Assembly (NCBI GenBank): GCA_051880335.1
Contig: JBJENT010000073.1
Span: forward strand, 1-19,338
Length of the DNA: 19,338 nt
DNA from: 1XD8-76 sp051880335
GTDB lineage: Bacteria; Bacillota; Clostridia; Lachnospirales; Lachnospiraceae
Direction of reading: 5' to 3'
This document shows, piece by piece, positions 13,626-19,338 of this stretch (its first letter is position 1; each line of letters starts with the position of its first letter). Below the pieces are notes generated by a model that saw nothing but the letters and a program-made list of their open reading frames with translations, did no database searches and was not told the DNA's origin. The position numbers were made by a program, and so were the translations under genes.

Positions 13626-16600
13626 CTACTTCTGCTCTTCCTTTTTTCTCTGAGCCAGGATAGCTGCTGCACCAAGTGCGGAGCCTCCCATTACCAGCAT
13701 CCAAAGGATCGCTTTTGCAGAATCACTTGTCTTAGGTGCTCTGGTTGCGCCAAGAACTTCGCCTTCTTCCAGAAGTGCTTCGTCTTCACGTCTTGCACCA
13801 AGTACGTCACCTGTCTGGGTTGCAGCTGCAGCTCTTCTTCCGCCGCCACCGCCACCTTGGGCTGGTGCTGCGTTAATCAGAATAGAACCATTTACAAGTG
13901 TCACTTTAATATACTTCGTAACATCATTTGTTCCTTCTGTACCAATGACTCCATCGTATACTTTGATTTCATCATCTTCTGTTACTGCTACTACTTCACC
14001 ATCAGCATTTACATAAGTGAATGGAACTGTATATGTTCCAACAGCTGTTGCAGAAGTATTTACCTGAATTTCATATTCCTCATCACCATCAACTACTGTA
14101 AATGTCCAATTGTCGATTGCTGAATCAGGTTCAAATCCATCCTGTGCTGCACGTGCATAGGAATCAATTGTAAATGTAGAGCCATTATATGTGAATGTTC
14201 CGCTTGCTGCTGTTAAAGTGACTTCAACAGGATTCTCATTTGTGATGCTTACTGTACCAGGTGCATAGTAAATTTCGTAGTTGCCATTCATCGTACCTGT
14301 TACATCATCCAAATCATCAGCAAGGAGCATTGGCACGCCCGCTGGAGCATAAATCATAATACCAGATGCATCCAGAGTTGTCTTTCCTTCACCAGCCACG
14401 ATTGGCTCTACCTGCAAGGATACAGATTCCGGAACAACGTACTGGTCACCTACAACACCTGTTGTACCAGCTTCTGCAATTGCATGTCCATCACTGATAA
14501 CAACTTTGCCTTCTCCATCTACTGCTGCATCTGCAACGGTAAATACCGGATTCCTAAGTGTACTTAAATCAAAAGGTTTCCCATCGTACTGTTTGCTTAC
14601 ATTTGCTGCTGTCAGAACGATCGGCTTAGCTGTAATGGTTAATGTACCATCTTGTGTATTAATATTATAGTTTTCTGTCACATCATTAGCTGTGCCATCA
14701 CCATGGTATACTTTAACGTCTGTTACTTGGTTATTTCCAGCTACGCTGTCGCTTACCAGTGTTGCACTGCCTTCTACTGTAACTACAATGTGGTCACCTG
14801 CATCTGACAGTTTCTTAGCATCCTCTTCAGATAATGCTTTATAGGAATTAGCTGTAAGCGCTGTTCCATCATAAACTTTGGTATCATCAGAAGCCTCTAC
14901 TGTGATTGCGATTTCACCTTTTGTTACTTCCAGAGTACCCGGCAACAGATATACTTCGTAGTTTTCAGCTTCGTTACGATTTGAAACATTGTCCACTGTC
15001 ATGCTCCATGTTTCAATCACATTTTTACTTGAACCACCATATAGCTGGCTTCCATTTGTTGTGACATTCAAAGAAATCTTATACTTGGTATCACCACCGA
15101 GACATGTCGGCATTTCCAGACCAGTCACCTCTACACCATCAATGTTCTGTGTTTCTGTTATTACTTTATATCCTGTATCTGATAATATTTTACCATCATA
15201 TTTCTTTGTAGCAGAGTTTGCCTGAAGAACAAGAGGTCTCTTTGTAATGGTAAATTCTGCACTACCAAATGCCGGTTCATAACCATCTTTTGTAGCTACA
15301 AAGTATTCTGTTCTTTCATCGACATCACGAACGCGCATATTACCCTCTTTACGAATATGTTCGATCGCGCCACCGGCAACTGCCTGATCATAATATTTCT
15401 TCTCAGAGAAGAACTGAATTGTTGCTCCTTCTACAGATGCTACCGGATTCACGTCAGATGACATCCAATAGGTTGAATACACTTTAGTCACATCTTTTGC
15501 ACTAACCGTCATTGTTGCATCGTTGTATCTGGCTACAACTGTTGCGTTCTGATATGCTCCTTTCAATTCCGGATCAGCTTGCTTAAGTACTGATGTAGTC
15601 GGAATTTCCGTTTCAGTTGTCAGTAAATCCCCACCTTCAGTATACCAGCCTTTAAATGCTAATCCATCATATGCAGGTGCAATAACTGCAAAGGATATAT
15701 CTGCCACATTTTCTACATTGAAACTCTTTGTAGCTAAATTGTCGTTAATAAAGGCTGATGTTGCATTGTTATAAGTCTGGTATTTGATAGTGTATTCATC
15801 AGCTTTCCACTGAGCTACAAAAGTCAGGTTGCCTGTTGTACCTTTACTTACGGAAGCTGCCGCTACTTTTCCATCGTAATTTTTATACTGTGCACCACCA
15901 TTTGTATAATATGCTTTCCAGCCTTCAAATGTATAACCAGGTCTGGTAGGATTGGTAATGATAACCGTATCTTCTACTGTATAAGTTGTATTAGTTGAAT
16001 TTACAGGATTACCATTCTTTGTCGCATATACTTCACCTTCTACACTTGCCTCATAATTATCAGAATCATTTAAATCAATAGCAAGAGTATAATTTACAGC
16101 AGCTCCTTTTTCCCAATTTGGCAGACCATCTACGTGCCAGTTTGGAGTATTGGAAGTAGAGGAATCTTTTACTACATACCAGTCAACACTGTTGATATCT
16201 GCTGTATAAGAATATCCTTTGTAATCATTTACTTTTAATGTTGTCCCATCCAGATTGGAACTATTCTGATACTGATGGCCGCTCATATAAGCTTCTACGC
16301 TTGTTCCAAAATCACCATCCGGCTGTCTTTCATAATATGCGCCCTTAAAAGTATCTGTTAAATTACTTGCCACATCAACTGTACCAAGTTTTGCAGTGTA
16401 ATAATTGGAAGAGAAATTCTTTCTTCCGGAACGTTCTTTTGCTGTTACTTCGTTGATATCCTTTCCTAATTCATGACCAGGCAAAAGTACATATAAACTT
16501 GTACCTGTGTTACCTTTCCAGTTTGCCTTATAAGTCATAACTAGTGAATTATCAGCATCAACAGTAATGGTTACTACTTCTGCCTTAGGTGTAAAGAGTG

Positions 16601-19338
16601 CCACAATAGCTTCCCACACACCTTGTGCATCAACCTGTTGCCATCCAAGGAACGTCTGTCCCATATTGCTGATAGATGGCTCTACAGGAAGATTAAAGTT
16701 TTCGGATTTTACTGTGTAAATCAGTTCAGATGTTGTACCATTTTCATCAACTTCATAATAAACTTTTGCATCATTATATGCTTTCTGTTCTGTCTCTGAT
16801 AACTGAACTGTACCACCATTTGCATCAAGAACTACCTTGTAGTCTACCAGGTTGTAATACAGTTTTACGATATTGGTATCATCATTCGTTGAAAATCCCT
16901 GATTCACTGTCATAGTAGAATCATATGCATATCCTGCATAGGTTTTTTTAGCATATTCTGCAAGTTTATCTGTTGCAAGAGAACTGCCGGCCTGTGCTGT
17001 GTTATTCGTAGCATCATAAGCTACAACTACATCATCAGCTTTAACATATTCATATGTTTCTTTGTCCGTATTGTTTCGCTCTGTTTGCAGATAATACTGA
17101 ACTGTATAGCCTACATATCGTGGTGATGCTTTATAAACTGCATAGTAAATAGCATCTTCAGTTACGTCAGGAATGTTTTCTAATACAGTACCGTTTTCCT
17201 GTGCTGCCCAACCAGCAAAAGTATAATTCTCGGTAGCTGTAGATCTTCTTGTAGGCTCCTGTTCTTTTGTTGGTCTAATAACGGGATCCCCATAGTGGTA
17301 TGTTCCCTCATGATTTGTTGCAACGACTACATCTACATTACCCTGACCATCAGTATAAACATTCTTGAAAGTAATGGTATATTCAATATTCTTCCAGTTT
17401 GCAGTCAGAACATCCACTGCACCATCTGTTGCACCAAATGTATAAACACCATTTTCCAACGTGCCATAGAAGTCAACGCTCTTTGTCCAACCGTCAAAGG
17501 TATAACCAACTCGGGTAGGAGTAGGGATATTGTTTAAAGTATCACCATATACTCCATCATATTCTGTTTTTGTACCTTCGGCAAATTCACCACCGTTTGG
17601 ATTAAGTTGCAATGTGGATGCATTCTTCTTCCATATTGCTGTAAAGGACTTATCTCCTGTGCTGCCACTTTGAATCGCCACATCAGACTCTTTAAGTTTT
17701 TCTTCTGCTTCTGTAGCATCATCATCCCATCCGACAAAGGTATATCCTGTCTTACTTGGATTATTCAACTTAATATCAGCGGATACTATTTTATAAGTAG
17801 TTGGATTACCACTCACAGAAGCACCCTCTAATCCGTTATAGCTAATTTTGAATTCTTTTGCTACAGGTGTCCACTGTGCCACATAAGTGACGTTCGCTTT
17901 CACTTCTGTATTATTAATTGTATCTCCTGAATAAACTACCTCGCCATTCTTCCAGCCGGCAAGTTTATAAGTGTATCCTGCATCCTCTTCTTTTAATGGT
18001 GCCGGTGCTGTTGCTTTTTCGCCCCAGCCTACCGTCTGTTCTATATTATCTGTGCTATCTCCAACTTTTCCACCATTCAAGTCAAAGGTAACCTTGTACT
18101 GAATCTTTGTGTAAGTTACTTCGATTGTATAATCCGCATCAAGACTATTTATTGAATAGCTATCCTTGTATCGTTTAAAAATATCGTTTGCATATACTTC
18201 TTCTTCTTCGCCATCGCCTTTGGTTACTTTTACACTGGACAATTCATAACCTTCATACGGTTCATAGCTTACTGTCACATTATTTCCCCAGATAAAATTC
18301 CAGAGTCCTGTTGCTGAATCGTTACTAATTGTTCCGTTATGTACAATTGCTGTTACATTATAGCTTCTATCTGTTTCGGAATACTGTGCAGTAAAAGTAA
18401 CATTTTCTGCCGGAACAGTTCCAGAAATCTTTGTTTCATAATCATTATCCCAACCATCAAATGTATAATCCTTTGGCTGAACAGATGCTTTTTCCAGACT
18501 AAGTCCTGTTGGGAATGCCGGCATAGCATCACCATACGATCTGGTAAATACTAATCCAGTATCGTTCTTTACTGCACCACCATAACCATTAAAGCTGTCG
18601 CCTTGAACCTCTGTACCACCATTATATACATAAGTAATGGTATAGGACTTTGGTGTCCAATGAGCTGTAAACTTAAGATCACCTGTTGTACCTTTTTCAA
18701 CACTTACTGTTGTCTCCTTCGTTGTATCGTTTTCGCTGGTCCAACCTGCAAAATCATAACCGGTCTTAACTGGGTTCTTTAAGGTAAATGTGTCTGTTTC
18801 AACATTATATTTGGTCGGATTTGATTCGCCAGCATTCAAAGAACCACCATCTAAATTATATGTTATATTGTAATCGATAGGTGTTTTCTCCCATTGTGCT
18901 GTATATGTTGCATCTGCATTTACAGGGTTAACAACGTCTTTATCCCAGCCTGTGAATCTGTAACTATATTTGCTATCGGAATCTTTACCCGGTGTAGGTG
19001 GTGTTACATATTCCCCTTTAACAACAGTTTTAACAACATCATCTGTCTTTCCGTCTACTTTTCCACCATCCAGTTTAAAGGTGACTTTATAAACTGGATT
19101 TTCTGACCAAACAGCATATAAATGAATCACATGGGTGGACATAATAGGAATAGAATCGCCCGGATGATACTCTATCACACCATCCTCCGCTTTCTTAAGG
19201 GAAGTAGCCCATCCTTGGTATTCGTATCCTGGTCTATTTGTAAATTGGGTAATATCTGTATAATCTAAAACTTCATGAGTAGTTCCAGATTTAACAGACT
19301 TTTCATATTTAATATCTGAATAACCATCATGATATACA
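13626..19338 (-). CDS. Giant InlB B-repeat / MBG-domain cell-surface adhesin (N-terminus beyond window)
   Basis: The last 1903 residues of a still longer secreted protein are visible; the frame is open to the right edge and the start is not seen. From 19338 to about 15519 run Listeria-Bacteroides (InlB B/Flg_new) repeats of roughly 70-80 residues: eleven Gly-Trp signatures are visible (such as GYDFAGW, GYTFDGW, GYTFEGW), each unit ending in a T-A-x-W strand. They are interrupted by a V-T-V-S-Y-E-P segment (about 18370-18105), a MucBP-like YTVQYYLQ segment (about 17110-16845) and an unassigned domain (about 16510-16090). Residues encoded at 15518-13867 form about five MBG-like beta domains marked by K-x-YDG motifs (KKYDGK, KVYDGT, KQYDGK). 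A Gly6-Arg2 linker, VLGARRE, VLGATR, APKTSD, a hydrophobic helix and RKKEEQK end the protein at TAG. This is a stalk-like, sortase-type surface protein; its ligand is unknown. Confidence 0.92.
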   Translation of the reverse strand, partial: VYHDGYSDIKYEKSVKSGTTHEVLDYTDITQFTNRPGYEYQGWATSLKKAEDGVIEYHPGDSIPIMSTHVIHLYAVWSENPVYKVTFKLDGGKVDGKTDDVVKTVVKGEYVTPPTPGKDSDSKYSYRFTGWDKDVVNPVNADATYTAQWEKTPIDYNITYNLDGGSLNAGESNPTKYNVETDTFTLKNPVKTGYDFAGWTSENDTTKETTVSVEKGTTGDLKFTAHWTPKSYTITYVYNGGTEVQGDSFNGYGGAVKNDTGLVFTRSYGDAMPAFPTGLSLEKASVQPKDYTFDGWDNDYETKISGTVPAENVTFTAQYSETDRSYNVTAIVHNGTISNDSATGLWNFIWGNNVTVSYEPYEGYELSSVKVTKGDGEEEEVYANDIFKRYKDSYSINSLDADYTIEVTYTKIQYKVTFDLNGGKVGDSTDNIEQTVGWGEKATAPAPLKEEDAGYTYKLAGWKNGEVVYSGDTINNTEVKANVTYVAQWTPVAKEFKISYNGLEGASVSGNPTTYKIVSADIKLNNPSKTGYTFVGWDDDATEAEEKLKESDVAIQSGSTGDKSFTAIWKKNASTLQLNPNGGEFAEGTKTEYDGVYGDTLNNIPTPTRVGYTFDGWTKSVDFYGTLENGVYTFGATDGAVDVLTANWKNIEYTITFKNVYTDGQGNVDVVVATNHEGTYHYGDPVIRPTKEQEPTRRSTATENYTFAGWAAQENGTVLENIPDVTEDAIYYAVYKASPRYVGYTVQYYLQTERNNTDKETYEYVKADDVVVAYDATNNTAQAGSSLATDKLAEYAKKTYAGYAYDSTMTVNQGFSTNDDTNIVKLYYNLVDYKVVLDANGGTVQLSETEQKAYNDAKVYYEVDENGTTSELIYTVKSENFNLPVEPSISNMGQTFLGWQQVDAQGVWEAIVALFTPKAEVVTITVDADNSLVMTYKANWKGNTGTSLYVLLPGHELGKDINEVTAKERSGRKNFSSNYYTAKLGTVDVASNLTDTFKGAYYERQPDGDFGTSVEAYMSGHQYQNSSNLDGTTLKVNDYKGYSYTADINSVDWYVVKDSSTSNTPNWHVDGLPNWEKGAAVNYTLAIDLNDSDNYEASVEGEVYATKNGNPVNSTNTTYTVEDTVIITNPTRPGYTFEGWKAYYTNGGAQYKNYDGKVAAASVSKGTTGNLTFVAQWKADEYTIKYQTYNNATSAFINDNLATKSFNVENVADISFAVIAPAYDGLAFKGWYTEGGDLLTTETEIPTTSVLKQADPELKGAYQNATVVARYNDATMTVSAKDVTKVYSTYWMSSDVNPVASVEGATIQFFSEKKYYDQAVAGGAIEHIRKEGNMRVRDVDERTEYFVATKDGYEPAFGSAEFTITKRPLVLQANSATKKYDGKILSDTGYKVITETQNIDGVEVTGLEMPTCLGGDTKYKISLNVTTNGSQLYGGSSKNVIETWSMTVDNVSNRNEAENYEVYLLPGTLEVTKGEIAITVEASDDTKVYDGTALTANSYKALSEEDAKKLSDAGDHIVVTVEGSATLVSDSVAGNNQVTDVKVYHGDGTANDVTENYNINTQDGTLTITAKPIVLTAANVSKQYDGKPFDLSTLRNPVFTVADAAVDGEGKVVISDGHAIAEAGTTGVVGDQYVVPESVSLQVEPIVAGEGKTTLDASGIMIYAPAGVPMLLADDLDDVTGTMNGNYEIYYAPGTVSITNENPVEVTLTAASGTFTYNGSTFTIDSYARAAQDGFEPDSAIDNWTFTVVDGDEEYEIQVNTSATAVGTYTVPFTYVNADGEVVAVTEDDEIKVYDGVIGTEGTNDVTKYIKVTLVNGSILINAAPAQGGGGGGRRAAAATQTGDVLGARREDEALLEEGEVLGATRAPKTSDSAKAILWMLVMGGSALGAAAILAQRKKEEQK
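13629..13845 (-). repeat. C-terminal anchor cassette, copy 2 (duplicate of 9545-9760)
   Basis: This encodes the linker, VLGA motifs, APKTSD, membrane helix and basic tail of the giant adhesin. It is in the same orientation as the copy at 9545-9760, about 4.1 kb away, and is followed by an identical hairpin terminator. Recombination between the copies would delete the 1197-residue protein while leaving a functional anchor on the giant one. Confidence 0.8.

Noticed and set aside
13569..14123. Plus-strand open frame of 184 residues antisense to the adhesin end
   Set aside because: Cys/Phe/Ile-rich shadow of the conserved minus-strand anchor and MBG domain; no start signals.

Overview
The window looks like a chromosomal segment of a gut Lachnospiraceae-type Firmicute (Blautia/Dorea/Ruminococcus-like). 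This is inferred from a clostridial fucose locus, AAGGAG-type ribosome binding sites, AT-rich intergenic DNA, and giant secreted proteins whose C-termini carry VLGA motifs and a PKTSD-type wall-sorting signal. No rRNA, tRNA, CRISPR array or intact insertion sequence was seen.

Layout. (1) Positions 1-373 hold the receiver domain of a response regulator on the minus strand; its output domain lies beyond the left edge. (2) Positions 517-5325 are an L-fucose module: a RhaB-family kinase (probable fuculokinase) and L-fucose isomerase form a minus-strand operon ending in a hairpin terminator. An AraC-family regulator is divergent from it across a 433-bp control region that contains a long inverted repeat suited to be its operator. 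FucI converts L-fucose to L-fuculose, the kinase would make L-fuculose-1-phosphate, and the aldolase and transporter are not in the window. (3) Positions 5333-9230 are an accessory stretch: a small XRE regulator, a protein with papain/C39-like protease features, an ORF6N-phospholipase-D-like fusion, a frameshifted small HTH gene with a strong promoter and a 15-bp palindrome, and an Rpn-family PD-(D/E)XK nuclease. (4) Positions 9446-19338 hold two very large surface proteins in tandem on the minus strand. One is a complete 1197-residue protein with signal peptide, short tandem repeats and alanine-rich coiled coil. The other is the last 1903 residues of a giant InlB-B-repeat/MBG-domain adhesin whose N-terminus lies beyond the right edge.

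The two surface proteins share a near-duplicate C-terminal sorting region and an identical hairpin terminator. This suggests that a C-terminal anchor cassette, with its terminator, was duplicated or exchanged between otherwise unrelated ectodomains.

The points most worth a second look are the shared anchor-terminator cassette and its unusual PKTSD/VLGA motifs, the unrecognised beta-rich domain inside the coiled-coil protein, the unassigned domain in the middle of the giant adhesin, the ORF6N-PLD gene with its broken HTH partner, and the candidate AraC operator pair in the fucose control region.
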